Shown: positions 1-11,504 of the stretch, one piece after another
Layout of the letters: the number at the start of each line of letters is the position of its first letter
How positions within the stretch are numbered: the stretch's first letter is position 1
Assembly: GCF_030272615.1 (NCBI RefSeq)
Contig: NC_081406.1
Coordinates: 480,658,900-480,722,899, forward strand
Direction: 5' to 3'
Source: Cryptomeria japonica
Taxonomy: Eukaryota > Streptophyta > Pinopsida > Cupressales > Cupressaceae
DNA length: 64,000 bases
Position numbers and translations under genes: made by a program
Notes under the pieces: generated by a model
What the model was told of the DNA's origin: nothing
The model's database searches: none
What the model saw: the letters and a program-made list of their open reading frames with translations, nothing else

Positions 1-786
1 ATAAAGGCATTGATGAAATTGCAGGTTTGATGAGACTTGTAAATGGTTCACCGAGGGAGTAGCTCAGCTGAAAGAATGATATCTGATAGATTAAGACGCG
101 TGGTAGACTCGACAGACAGGTGGTGCCCAGGTGGATCTTCGGATCCAATCAGAGAGTGACACATGTTGACACATGACACAAGAGAATAGATCAGCTAGGG
201 TTAATGGGCATGCAGATCAAGAAAGATCAACGGTGATGCGAAAGATCTAACGATGATCACTATATTGCTATAGAAAGAATCTCGCCAGTTATCTTTGTGA
301 CTTGGTGACAAAGCACATGCAGAAAAGGTGAGCGGCTAAGGTGTTAAAGATCAAGCAGTTTGAGGGCAGATCAATGGTCATCGCTATACCATGAAATGAA
401 GATGCTCGATAGTTATTCCCTACGACATAGCGACTGGCAACGTGGTAGTGTAGGTGGTTGTCCAGGTGGGCTCATAGGCGAATCAGGATGTGCCGCGTGG
501 TAGAGTGTAGAAGAAGAGCCAAGGAAGGCCCAAGTCCAGTGGCAAGTCCAAATGGAGATTAGGTGGACCCACGAGTGAAATAGAGGCTGACACATGGCAC
601 AAACGGCTAAGGAGATAAAGAGAAAGCAGGTTGGAGCCAATCCAACGGCTGTCACTAATCCACTATGTGAAGATGATCAACAGTTACATATCGCAAATCA
701 GTGACAAAGAAAGGATAAGTCCAGTGGTGGGTCCAGTCTAAGGTGAGATGGTGGCCATAGACAAGTCAAATTGTAACACGTGGCAA
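1..786. other. Flanking sequence left of the CACTA element, no gene seen
   Basis: No reading frame with a recognisable domain. Words such as GTGGCA, GTCCAGTGG and ACACATG recur, which suggests an old repeat, but I cannot name a family. The last three bases (784-786, CAA) form the left half of the target duplication of the CACTA element that starts at 787. Confidence 0.5.
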
Positions 787-814
787 CACTAGTACATTCG
801 GGGCTAATTTCTGA
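787..814 (+). repeat. Left terminal inverted repeat of the CACTA element
   Basis: Begins with CACTA directly after CAA. Aligned with the reverse complement of 21477-21504 it shares CACTA, ACATT, GG and ATTCTGA; several of the differences are transitions. These ends would be the transposase cleavage and joining sites. Confidence 0.65.
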
Positions 815-1290
815 CAGTTGATTGTCAGAATTGCGACTAATTTTTGTCAGAGTGCCAACAAAAGTAGCCATCGAAAAATCATCATCGGACTTGTCGATGA
901 TGCCTCTGATTGTTGGAAATGTGACAATCCCATGGACTCTGTCGACAGTGGGCATGATCTCTCTTCCGATCAAAAAAGTCATCGGACATGCAGCATCCCT
1001 GTCGGATGCTTGTGTAGAATTCGTCGGAATGTCGACGGAAGTTTGGAACTTTGCACTAATGGTGGTTGTTTGTCTAATGGTTGTGTTGTCAGTCCATTAA
1101 TATGAATTGAAGATCATTTGACTATGAAGTGTCGTCGCATGTACAACATCCTCATCGGATGTTTGTGTAGTTTGAGTCGGAAGTACGACAACTCTAGAAA
1201 ATTTGCACCGATGAGAACGTTGTTGGTTCGACAATTTAATCGTTGGTGGAAATCTTGGTATCCATCATAATTCCGACGATAATAATATTT
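815..1290 (+). repeat. Subterminal repeat region of the CACTA element
   Basis: Short motifs of the form CATCGGA, GTCGGAA, GTCGACGG and TTCCGACGA occur many times in both orientations within about 480 bp, then stop abruptly after an A-run near 1291-1300. Such arrays next to the end are typical of En/Spm elements, where they bind the TNPA-type accessory protein. Related words (TTTCCGATGG, GCCCGACTTCG, TTTCGATGG) occur inside the opposite end at about 21350-21470. The short open frames here are by-products of this composition, not genes. Confidence 0.55.
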
Positions 1291-1300
1291 TAAAAAAAAA

Positions 1301-1771
1301 CATTATTATCCAGTCATTGATATGTATAGTGAATGATATGCTATCCCCACCAGCTACCAATAAGGGGGCATAGGTTTGAGGCTAATATGAGGCACACTGG
1401 TTTCAAGCTAATATGAGGCATGCTGGTTTCAAGCTAATATGATCAGGCACACCATGGTTGAGATGGTCCAACTCCTAAGAGGACTGTATGAACCACTGAG
1501 TACTGGTAAACCTATTAAAAATGGTGCTGATAGGGAATTAGCTAACCCAAATATAAGAGCCTTTAAAGCCAATTAGGGAGATGAAATGACTTTATCTTCC
1601 TTATCTAAGTTAGTTATTCTTGGCAGCTACCAAAACTTATCTACTATATATATACATGAAATGAATTTATCTACTATATATGCACATATTTCTTATAAGT
1701 ATTTCCCAAATTGATAATCTCATATAAAGTGTCATCATATGTCAATACATGACATATACCTATTGAATGAC
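1301..1771. other. Non-coding CACTA interior
   Basis: AT-rich sequence without a supported gene. A short direct repeat around 1378-1450 (AGGCTAATATGA and variants, three times) is the only structure noticed. Confidence 0.4.
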
Positions 1772-2118
1772 ATGTATATATCTCATACTAAGTAGTCACT
1801 CATTATTATAGATTCAACATATATTCAAAGACAATAATCATGCATTCCGGACTACATGAATATCCTCTTTAATAAAAATAAATCACGTGTACAAGGTTAT
1901 TGGGTTGATCGAGTCCAATAGCAAAGTACAATAGGTAAAGATAGTGTATATATATCTCATACTAAGTAGTCACTCATTATTATATATTCAACACATATTC
2001 AAAGATAGTAATCATGTATTCCAGACTACATGAATATCCTCTTTAATAAAATAAATCACATGTACAAGGTTATTGGGTTGATCGAGTCCAATAGCAAAGT
2101 ACAATAGGTAAAGACAGT
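1772..2118 (+). repeat. Tandem duplication, two units of about 174 bp
   Basis: The segment from TCTCATACTAAGTAGTCACT (1781) through AATAGGTAAAGATAGT is followed immediately by a second copy (from 1955) differing at only a few bases. The near identity points to a recent local duplication. It lies in the non-coding left arm of the CACTA element and encodes nothing recognisable. Confidence 0.9.
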
Positions 2119-2480
2119 ACTCAAAATAATGTTACTAACATCTTAAAAGAAAACATAAATGCATTATGACCACCAAAAAAACACTTGATATAAAATATTT
2201 CCAACCTTTCTTTTGTTTATGTCCACCTGACCACATGGAACCCTTAGGTCCACCCCATCGTGCTTGTGGAGATAGTTCCAAATAGTCAATCAAAGTATAC
2301 AAGGGGGATGATAGGCTCACACATGCCATACACGATGCATACATGACACAAGTAATGGAACACTGCAATGCAACATCAATAGATAAGGATGATACCAAGT
2401 CATGAATCCACATAGGGTCACTACTTTAAAACTACACAAGGCATTAGATTCTAGAGTGCAGTGGAGGAAGTGTCATCATA

Positions 2481-2815
2481 TGTCTCTTCGCACAAGTCCC
2501 AACGCTCCATGTGCGGGCTTGCCTTTCATTGTATGTGCTCATGGGGACGCACCATATGGAACCAAGAATTCTCTCATATGGACAAGAATGACAATCACAC
2601 AATCCCTATTCTACATGAGTGGGTATGTCTCTTTGCACAAGTCCCAACGCTCCATGTGCAGGCATACCTTTCATCATATGTGCTACATGGGGATGGACCG
2701 TATGGAACCAGGCATTCTCTCATGTGATTGAGAACAATGATCACATAATCCTTGTGTGAGTGGGCATGCCTCTTCGCACAAGTCCCAATGCTCCATGTGC
2801 AAGCATGCCTTCCCA
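2481..2815 (+). repeat. Tandem repeat, two full units of about 141-145 bp plus a partial third
   Basis: Each unit starts with a variant of TGTCTCTTCGCACAAGTCCC (2481, 2626, 2767) and continues with GCTCCATGTGC, a GGGGA(C/T)G block and CATATGGAACC. The units are open in several frames, giving overlapping Cys/His-rich short frames, but these simply follow the repeat; no known domain is present. Confidence 0.85.
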
Positions 2816-3082
2816 AAACACCTTTGGTGTTTTGATAGCCCTCAAGGTGTGCTCAAGGAACCAATTTTCTTGTTATTTGTTTTAACCCAAGTCTATTGTT
2901 ATGTTATCACTTTATTACAAAACTCCCCAACCACGAATGCCAAGCATACCAAGTACGCTGAAGGATGAGGGACAGGAGTGGGATCTACTCCCTAGTCTCA
3001 CTCTAGGACTAAGCTCATGCCATATCTAAATGAAAGACATCTCAAATACATCGTCGGTGGAAAGCTGCAAAATGCCATTTTC

Positions 3083-4003
3083 ATACATAAGCAAGACATA
3101 CTCAATTGGGAACAATCACCAAGAGAACGGTAAAAAAGTGTGTTTGAGATCATTGTCCTAATTGTGGTGTGGTCACCAAGAGATCACCATAAATTTTTCA
3201 ACATTTCCTTCATTTAAACCAAGTAAATCTTTATGTATATGTATATGCATATGTATATAATTTTATGTATTCAATAAAGATTTTCATTTAATTTTGAGCA
3301 TTTTGTGGATGGTATAATCAAGAAACATATCATCACCCTCACCAATTATGCTCAACTGATTTAAGTACAACCATTTGATTGTTAATAATTTTAAAATTAA
3401 GGGAGTACTTTTCAAAATAGAATCGTTGAATTATTGACTTTTTATATATATAATAGTATAAGCCTTTTATGGATGGTATAATTAAGAAACACACCATAAC
3501 CTACACCAATTATGCTCGATTGATTGAACTAAAACCCTTTGGCTGTTAATAATATTTAAAGAAATGAATTACTTCTTAAAATAAAATTGTTGGATTATTG
3601 AATTAGTATATATAATAGTAAGCTTTCTATATTCATAAAAGATTTTAATTTAATTTTGAGTCTTTTGTGGATGGTATAATAAAGAAACATACCATCACCC
3701 TCACAAATTATGCTCAACCAATTGAGCTATAACCCTTTGGTTGTAAGTATTTTTCAAAATAAAGAAGTACTTGTCAAATAGAATTGTTGAACTAACATGA
3801 ATTAGAATGCATGGCAATACGTTTTGTATATTTATAATAAAATTTCTTTTTGTTTTAAGATTTGTATATTTGAAAAAGATTCATACATAAGAAAGATATA
3901 CTCAACTGGGCACAATCACCAAGAGAATGGTAAAAAGTGTGTTTGAGATCATTGTCCTAATTGTGGTGTGGTCACCAAGAGATCACCGTAAATTTGTCAA
4001 TGC
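3083..4003 (+). repeat. Compound repeat: three tRNA-like units flanked by a direct repeat
   Basis: A segment of about 118 bp (3083-3200: CATACATAAGCAAGACATAC to GATCACCATAAATTT) recurs at about 3882-3998. Between the copies lie three diverged units beginning GTGGATGGTATAAT at about 3301, 3464 and 3663. Read on the minus strand each unit contains a variant of GGGTTATAGCTCAATTGGTTGAGC, which resembles the D-arm/A-box part of a tRNA (TRGCNNARNNGG), followed by a short hairpin GATGGTAT...ATACCATC. I do not see a convincing B box, so a SINE origin is only a possibility. Confidence 0.7.
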
Positions 4004-6561
4004 AACTTTTGTTGAAAAGTTGTAAAAAGTGTGTTATTTTTGTTTCAATGTTAGTTAATACTCAAATATTGGTTATGGATGTTTGAGGGTTGATGAGACA
4101 CATAAATATCCTTGTTTCATTGACCATTGGATCAGTTGTTGGAGGTATCGAAGGAAAAGTCAATAAAATTTGGAGATTTTCTGCAATTTTCACTATTTTT
4201 CAGAACGTTGCAGTCTATTTTCCATCAATTTTTAGTTGTGAAATTATTTTTGTTGGTATTATAAACCTATTGGGAATGAGAGAAAAATGAATCCATGAAA
4301 TTTTGTCTTTAGTTTGATTGAATTTCATTTTGATTTGAGCAAGTTATCATATTTTTCTAAAAACTGTCATAAACCCTTGTTAGGGTATCCAGTCATAAAA
4401 ATAAATGTATAAATCATATCCCCACTAGTGAAAACTCACCCCAATGGGTGGGAACATGTATATTGGTATTATCTTTCATTTTTTCATTCTTTTTAGGTCT
4501 CCAAGATTCATTGGCACGTGCAAATGGTGACTGTTGGTATGATATTGGTCATGTATCAGACCTAGTGCAACATCGAGGGTAGATTTGAAGTTGTAAGTGC
4601 AAGATAGACCCCCTTGGCATTTGGAGGAAGGTAGTCAGTGGTGCAGAGGGTTAGTGAAGACCCTTTACAAGCTATTGTGGCCCTTGGGTAGGGAAAATCA
4701 TCAAGAACTTTATGACTGTCCCTAGATAGTGTGTGGTTGTCCTAGTAAACAAATGAAGACTGAGTTTTTGGGAGTATGATGAAATGAATGTTCTTATTAT
4801 GTGGTGGACATCTAAGATAGGGTTGTAGTGATCCTTGGAAAATTTTAAAGGGGTTTGGAGGCCCTAATAAGTGGAGACAAATCATATCTTGTCGATTGTC
4901 CTAAGTGACTTGGCTGTCACAGTCATTGTTGTCAATCATCTGTCAATTCTCCCAACACTGTTATACAACCTTTATGCACTACCATACATTCTCAAAATAA
5001 TGTTACACAACCTTCACTATAATTTTTCACTTGAGAAGGTCTCTCACCAATGAATTTAGGGATTCTTGGACTATTAAGGTTTAACAATTTTTTGATAGTT
5101 TTGAAAGCAATTCCTACAATCCTTTGTGTAGAAACAACAACATTCTATATGTCCATGCATCAATGAGAGAGGTTTAGGATTTTCATTTAGCAACATGATT
5201 GATAGAGATACCAAGAATGAAATTGTAAGGAAGATCTAATATTTATGAATGAAATTGCAAATCAATCTAAGTTACATGTTTGATATCTTACTTATATCAT
5301 GGCAACATAAAATATATATATGCACTCAACATACCTCTTTGCTTGTTTATTTGAGAATGTTGCTAGGAATTAATAGGTGAATGATACACTAATCTACACA
5401 TGAATCACTTGTACTTTCCTGATACTTTCATCCCTTGGTCAAGGCCGCATACCCCCTTACACTTGAATATTGTTTCCACCCTCATGATTACTTCAGGTTC
5501 ATTCCCAAATCACACTAAATGACAATAGTTAGTACACAATAGTGACCATAGAAAAGGAAGCCCAAATTTACTCATACTCAACATAATAAGAAATAACTAA
5601 ATCATATGGACCATTATTCATAACATAACCTCTTTTTCACATCATGGAAGGCCAAAATTACAAGGATCACACTTCTTCAAAGAAGCCATTGTTCAGAGCC
5701 ACCAAACTATCAACAAGAGTAGAAGCTATTAGGCTCATACAATTTTAGGACATATAAAGAGTTGAATCAGAAGTGAGATCATGAAGCATACAATAGAGAG
5801 GTATTCATGGAATAGACATCTGAAAACATCTCATTCATGAAGTAACAAAATGCTAAAGAAAATGACAAGTAATAAAAAAAACTTACAAGGATGAGGCATA
5901 TTCATAACTTTTGCAGTCCCACCTTAGATATCAACACTAGAAGCAACTCATATTGTTCGTGTACATACAAGACAATATGGTAGTTCATTATACCCAGCAA
6001 CTTGTGGTGTTGTTGTTCATGTTGGCTCTGTTGGACCCTGCAATTAAGATTCAATATACATTATTCAATAAGATTAACTGTGCAACATAATGAAATATTG
6101 AAAAGTGTGTTATCTTGTTGAGCTTCACTTGGTTTTGAGAATAGTTTAATATTCTCTACTTAATAGGGCCAACCATGTGAAGGTGGAAGCTCATTTGGCC
6201 CCTCCCCCCCCCAACATCACTCTAAATTCCCCGTTAACACCTTATAACATTCATTCATTCATTCTTTCTACCATTAATAAAATATATCATTCATTCATTA
6301 ATATCACATAACGTTCATTAACACATAACATTGATTAACATTAATTAACATGCAACATCCATCAATATTAAATAACACATATCATCCCTAACCATTAATT
6401 AGCACACAATTACATTCACTAACACATAAAAATCAGTCATTATCAAATAAGTTAGATTACAATCATTTCTTTTTTTTTTTTTTCTTTGAAGCTATGAAAA
6501 GACTAAGTGGAACATCGGTTTCTTCATCATTTCCCCCCTTTGTAGATGTTCCACCAACTGC
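4004..6561. other. Non-coding CACTA arm, no gene
   Basis: No domain-bearing frame. The 66-codon frame at 4090-4290 has a hydrophobic composition but no context. At 4886-4930 a segment (TGTCCTAAGTGACTTGGCTGTCACAGTCAT and flanks) resembles, in inverted orientation, 16630-16690. At 6226-6420 the sequence degenerates into CATTCATT and TAACA words. The last stretch (6480-6561) may be the 3' untranslated part of the gene that follows on the minus strand. Confidence 0.4.
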
Positions 6562-9381
6562 TCATGATCTCGACATATGCCTAGTCCTATACTGAGGACG
6601 AGGACACTGAAGCGAAGGGGGGTCCTCTGCAATAACAAAGAAATGGGTTAAATTCAAAACATTTTTTATTATTGTTACAAGTATTTCATTAATTTAGAGA
6701 ACATAACTATTGTTCTCTTTACCTGACGAGGCTACATCATTTTGTCTAGTCTCAACCTCAACATGTTGAACACCCTCTAGATCATCTGGAGTTGAAATAC
6801 TAAAGGTTACATTAATGCTGAACACCAATTGCAATTATATTTGTTTAAAGGAATAATAGTGGTCCTCTTTACCTGAGTAGGGAACATCACGTTCCTGATG
6901 TTGTGTACCCAGGTCATGCTCCACTTGGTCACCACCGACTACATGCTCTAAAATATTAACAAAAAAGGTTACATTAATTACTACTCTAATTACAAATTAA
7001 GATGTTTAATTGTATTAATAGATAAATAAATAATTTTGAATAGTAAATGAATACCTCCACTACTGGGATGCACATCCGGACCTTCATGTGCAGGTGGTGT
7101 TTCACGATTAGCAGGCTGCATTCCAATGTCATGCACATTGTTATCATTGCTTGCTTATTTAAAACAAATATAGTCACTTTATGTTGGAACTCAACATCAA
7201 TTAGATTATTGGTAAAGTATTCAATTTGAAACAATTTCCATTTAGCATATTTACCTATGTGATGGATGCACTTGAATATTGTGTATGCCCACTCAATTCT
7301 CATAGCCGATCAGCCATGACTGAATAGCCTTGCTGGTAGGCAATTCTCTTGTCATCTTCTGTGGGCGCTCTATTGAATTCAGAGCCCTGCATTTTTGCTT
7401 GGTACCATGAATTTTTCTTGCATTGTTTGATAAAAAAAATCATTTGCAATTTATTAATATTTTGATGCAATATTTCATTTACATGAGATACTTACAATTT
7501 GTGCAGCAAGTTTCATATAACCACCAAAGTCGAGTTTGTGTTGCCCGTGCTTTTCTTGTCTTGCCTTGGTTGCCTTTGACATGTCACTCAGTCTATAAAA
7601 AGTTTGAAATATGTTAGATTATATAAATATAAAGAGTATTTAATTAGTACATAATTACATTCTTAATAGTATCCCATACCTTCTTCTGGCGTCTGGTGGT
7701 GTATTTCCTTTTTTCCTTTCAATTCTCTCCTTGGCATCCAAAATTAGGTCCTTCCACTCCCTCTGTGGAATCATGGGGGGACAATTGTACTTTAGGTTCC
7801 TCTCTAAATGGGTCATGTATTGGTCCCTCACATACTTTAGATATGTGCCAGCTTTTTCAAGGAGCTTGGTTTTGTCAAAGGTGTCATTTCCAAACCACTC
7901 AACCATTTGGTTTGTCAATTCATCTTTTAACCTTTTTTCTTGGTCATTCCACCTTTTAAAGCAAAAACAAACCTGTTAGATTAAGAAATGAAATGAAGCT
8001 ACATTTATTATAGTTCAAGAAATGGATCAAAGGAAAGTTATTCTAGCAATGATATGAAATCAAAATAGTGGATTAGGGTTAGTTCACATATGATGTACCA
8101 CCTTTTACATATGGTGGCCCAAATATTTGCAATGCAATGTCACTAAGATGTTATAGAAAATATCATTGCCTGCAAAAAATTCATGGGATCATTAGTCCAA
8201 AATGAGTGATCATAAAATAAATTACAATTAGAGTATATATAATAATAATTTTAAAGTACCTGGAACCTTATGTATCTTTAAGGGAATCATTTCTTCATCG
8301 CTCACCACCAATGTGGCCTACAACATTCCCGTACAAGCAATACGAGAAGATCCAGGAAATGATGGTATGTTATTAGTAGTAGCCTCTGGCACATCCTCAT
8401 GTGCATCTCCTCCTACAAAAAATGAATCCACTATGAAATGCCCCCAAGAAAGAACGCTTGAAGGGAAATAAACACATAACAAAAGATAGAGCAAAAGAGG
8501 GATCTACCAATAGTGGGCGGGCCAATATGACGTGCAGTAGAGGATGTCTACATGCTACACGTTGCCGACCTTGTAGTCGGCAATATAGGTGAGGCTAACC
8601 TCTGATGAGGCGGCGATGACATTTGTATAGGAACAGTGACAACACCTAAAGAATAATACATTAAATATATCAAATATTAAATATATGAAAAGAGAAAGAA
8701 TTGTAAACAAGGATGAACCTTTATTTAGAAGATTGACAGTATCATGTATGATGTATTTTGGGTACTCAAAGTGATAAGCCAAGCAAGCGATAATACAAGA
8801 AAATCATCATCACCTAAAGAACCTACAACACCCTGATCATGGCAATGACTTTCATGAGGGCCGATAAATTTTTGTAAAAACAATACGTACATATTTTAGT
8901 TAATGACATAAAAGAGAATAAAATATAAACTATTATTGAACTTTTGTTATAATTAAAGCTTTCATTACTGCTTACTTGCAAGTTTTCTGTTGTCTGAATC
9001 AATAATTCCACCCTCTCTCGTATCTCATCAGCATAGGATGCATGGCTGCCAAAGCAACAATCTCTTTAGTAATTTTTCTAAGAGGCTTTTTTATGAATTC
9101 CATAGGGTGTGTGGAATCTTCAAGGTCATCATCGCTTAACCCTATTGATTCCATATCCCTAGAGAGGTGCTCAGGTACTGCAACTCCCTTTCCCTTTCCC
9201 CGAACATCCATCTGTGTCAAGAATATCATTAACAATTACAAAATTAGTCTAAATCACTTAAAAAAGAACATAATAATGTAACAGTTTGCTTCTATCAAAT
9301 TTGTACAATTACAATGAGGTTTACTTGCTCGGTAGAAGTATCACAACCTACATCCCTGTCTGCAATATGTGATGGATCCAT
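6562..9381 (-). pseudogene. Transposase_24-like (Ptta/En-Spm) second gene of the CACTA element, multi-exon
   Basis: Read on the minus strand, a series of short open blocks separated by GT...AG-like boundaries forms a plausible spliced gene. It can start at MDPSHIADRD (9381). A charged block at about 9000-9213 contains GKGKGVAVPEHLSRD and ends near MHPMLMR. The best-conserved block (7655-7960) reads WNDQEKRLKDEL, then WFGNDTFDKTKLLEKAG, QREWKDL and PDARRR. A further block at about 7490-7600 has LSDMSKATKARQEKH, followed at 7280-7390 by SEFNRAPTEDDKRIAYQQG. This order matches the C-terminal half of plant Transposase_24/TNPA-like proteins, which bind subterminal repeats of the element. A possible end is the TGA at 6562-6564, after RTRHMSRS. 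Exon borders are inferred by eye, and fusion with the upstream SET frame cannot be excluded. Confidence 0.55.
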
Positions 9382-9518
9382 GTCGCTCTATGACAAAGAA
9401 AAAATATAAAAAATAGCGAAATTAGACCAATAGACTTAGCAAAAAAACTTCATAATAAAATGGTATATTGGATTCATTAATTAGAGGTTGGTTAATTTAA
9501 ATGGTATATAGTACATAC

Positions 9519-10268
9519 CACCCCCATGATATTAACTTTGTTTGTATCTATATGATTCAAACTGTAATTGATTAGAAGCTCTTCACCTGCACTTATTGAT
9601 TTTATCGCACATATGAATACATGATTTTCCTCGCGCGCCTCAAATATGCAATTGGGTTGTTTATTAGTTGACCCAGGTCGCGTACTATTTATAAAACCTG
9701 CAATATTCCCTATTGCTTTTGACTAACCATCAATGTATACAACCACTCGTTTACTTTGATCATTATCTTTCTATTGTATATAATTTGTTGACAGTGCATA
9801 CCTACGCATAGTTTTTTTATATTTAACAATCTGCATCCAATTATTGTAATTGTAACAAGGTCTAACAAACTTCATCAATTCAACAACTTTGTTGTAATAG
9901 ACCTTTATGTCGTCCATGGAAAATAAGCCTAAACCATGTAACGACGAAGGTTCTATGCGCTATATCTTATCGTTAACACAAAAATCGATGTTTATTGGAG
10001 GAAGTTCCTTGGGCACCCATTGTTTCTATAGATGTTTGTACCTCAGTGGCACCTCAATGTCGCCTTTGGTCTCATCATCATAAGAACATGACCCCCCTTG
10101 AGCAAGGAAAAATTTCATGTGTTTAATGAATTTTCTTCTAATCTTTTGACCTCTTGTTGATCTCCCTATTGTAGACCTACTACATGTGTCACTTTCATTT
10201 TCTATTCCTGCATTTTCCTCACTCGACGAAGACAAATTTGACAAATATCTATTTGGGGGTACCCGCAC
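9519..10268 (-). pseudogene. SET-domain-like reading frame inside the CACTA element
   Basis: One minus-strand frame runs from about 10268 to a splice-donor-like GTATGT just below 9519. Its N-terminal part (10026-10268) is Ser/Glu-rich, then basic (RGQKIRRKFIKHMKFFLAQGG). After an in-frame TAG come the SET hallmarks in order: LHGLGLFSMDDIKV (about 9901-9941), GNIAGFINSTRPG (about 9668-9710), NCIF, HVFICAIKSI and AGEELLINY (about 9564-9590). These correspond to the start of SET, the conserved asparagine-containing core and the GEEL...Y motif of lysine methyltransferases. Four in-frame TAG codons (near 10026, 9960, 9771 and 9724) and no other stop interrupt it, so it is probably a decayed copy. 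It lies between the transposase genes on the same strand. The donor and a following possible exon suggest it could be spliced to the Transposase_24-like gene. Function as a methyltransferase is inference from motifs. Confidence 0.6.
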
Positions 10269-10499
10269 TCCATGAAATGAGAGAGAAATTTTGTAAATGA
10301 GGGTAATGTTGATGAATAAGTCGGCCCTAAAGTTGATTTTGGGATTAAAATTGGAATAAGTCCAACTGGAGCCTCAAGTGTTAATAATTGTATTAGATTT
10401 GCTGCTAATGTTGAGGTTTGAAAAACCGAGGAAGTTTGTTTTCCAAGGGATTTAAAAAAAATAAACTGTTTCTATAGGGTGTATTGACTAGTTATACCT

Positions 10500-10800
10500 G
10501 TCCATCCATGAGACTATGCAGGATCCTCATAAGAGGGGTTCAAGGTCCTACACATGTAATTCAATTATCTTATGTTAGCTAAAAATTACATAGTACACAA
10601 TATGAACAACATGAACTTTGTAGACAAAAAGAGTATTAAATAATAAAAAGATGTTATCAAAATCATTGTAATTTTTTTAATTCCTTACCTTTACTTTATG
10701 TAGACTATGCAGGATCCTCAACTAAATGGTTGATGATGTCTGTAGTCAACGACTTGTTCTCACCAAGGGTGACATCATCACATAGGGACTATACATGAAA
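10500..10800 (-). other. Possible upstream exons of the SET-like gene
   Basis: Two short open blocks on the minus strand, near 10690-10790 (contains CDDVTLGENKSLTTDIINHL) and near 10500-10560 (ends SLMDGQ before a GTATAA donor-like site), share the words GAGGATCCTGCATAGTCT. They may be exons of the following SET-like gene or two copies of a small repeat. Confidence 0.3.
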
Positions 10801-10829
10801 TCAACACCATCAATTGAGCATCATAAGCA

Positions 10830-11160
10830 TTACTACATTTTTAAGTTGATAAACAATAAATACATACGTATCATAAGCATCATAAGCATCACATGATGTA
10901 TCATCATATATGTAATTGAGCATCACAATTAGCATCACATATGTGTCATCATAAACATATAATCCATCACATATGTATCATAAACCACCATCCATCACAT
11001 AGGTAATAAACAATCCATATTCTATAAATAAACACAATGTTCAAAAAATGTCACATGCATTATCATAAACATGTAATCCATCACATAGCCAATAAACAAT
11101 CCAAATCCATAAATAAACACAATTTAAAAAATGTCACATAAATAGTCACTCTCCCTATCT
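10830..11160. repeat. Degenerate AT-rich repeats between the two CACTA gene blocks
   Basis: Words such as ATCATAAGC, CCATCACATA and AATAAACAATCCA recur. The clearest pair is about 86 bp apart (11003 and 11089, ending AAAAAATGTCACAT). No gene; this is the spacer downstream of the TNP2-like gene and upstream of the SET-like frame. Confidence 0.6.
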
Positions 11161-11309
11161 CCATCTCTATATTAAAAGGTGCATCATGAATTAATTATGT
11201 AATGGCATTAGAATTCAAAACATAATGAATTAATTATGTAAAAAAAATTCTATCAAGAAGTCAATATTAAATAGATAATATACTAATCGCATACCTCATA
11301 CATTTCATT

Positions 11310-11321
11310 CATCATCATGAA

Positions 11322-11390
<69 letters not shown>

Positions 11391-11500
11391 TGCCACCACC
11401 ACCACCACCACCACCACCTCCTTCTCCTTCTCCTTCTCCTTCTCCTCCTCCTCCTCCTCCTCCTCCTCCTCCTTCTTCTTCTTCTTCTTCTTCTTCTTGA
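11310..11500. repeat. Compound trinucleotide microsatellite
   Basis: Successive blocks of ATC, then CCA/ACC, then mixed TCC/TTC, then TCC, then TTC repeats over about 190 bp without interruption. All are triplets, so every frame stays open and yields a homopolymeric 66-codon frame on the plus strand that is not a gene. It begins immediately 3' of the probable transposase stop codon (11505-11507, minus strand). On that strand it would encode Glu/Gly/Asp tracts, like the acidic tail just before the stop. Confidence 0.95.
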
Positions 11501-11504
11501 GAAA

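Noticed and set aside
818-1105. Overlapping frames of about 90 codons in both strands
   Set aside because: They lie in the subterminal repeats of the CACTA element and have repeat-driven composition.
2402-2968. Cys/His-rich frames that could look like zinc fingers
   Set aside because: The Cys/His spacing follows the 145-bp tandem repeat and the pattern occurs in several frames at once.
4090-4290. Hydrophobic 66-codon frame, possible membrane peptide
   Set aside because: No homologue recognised, no second exon or promoter signal, and it lies in a repeat-derived arm.
4563-4570. Alternative right end of a CACTA element (TAGTG followed by CAA)
   Set aside because: Inward sequence does not match the left terminal repeat beyond CACTAG, and the transposase genes would be left outside.
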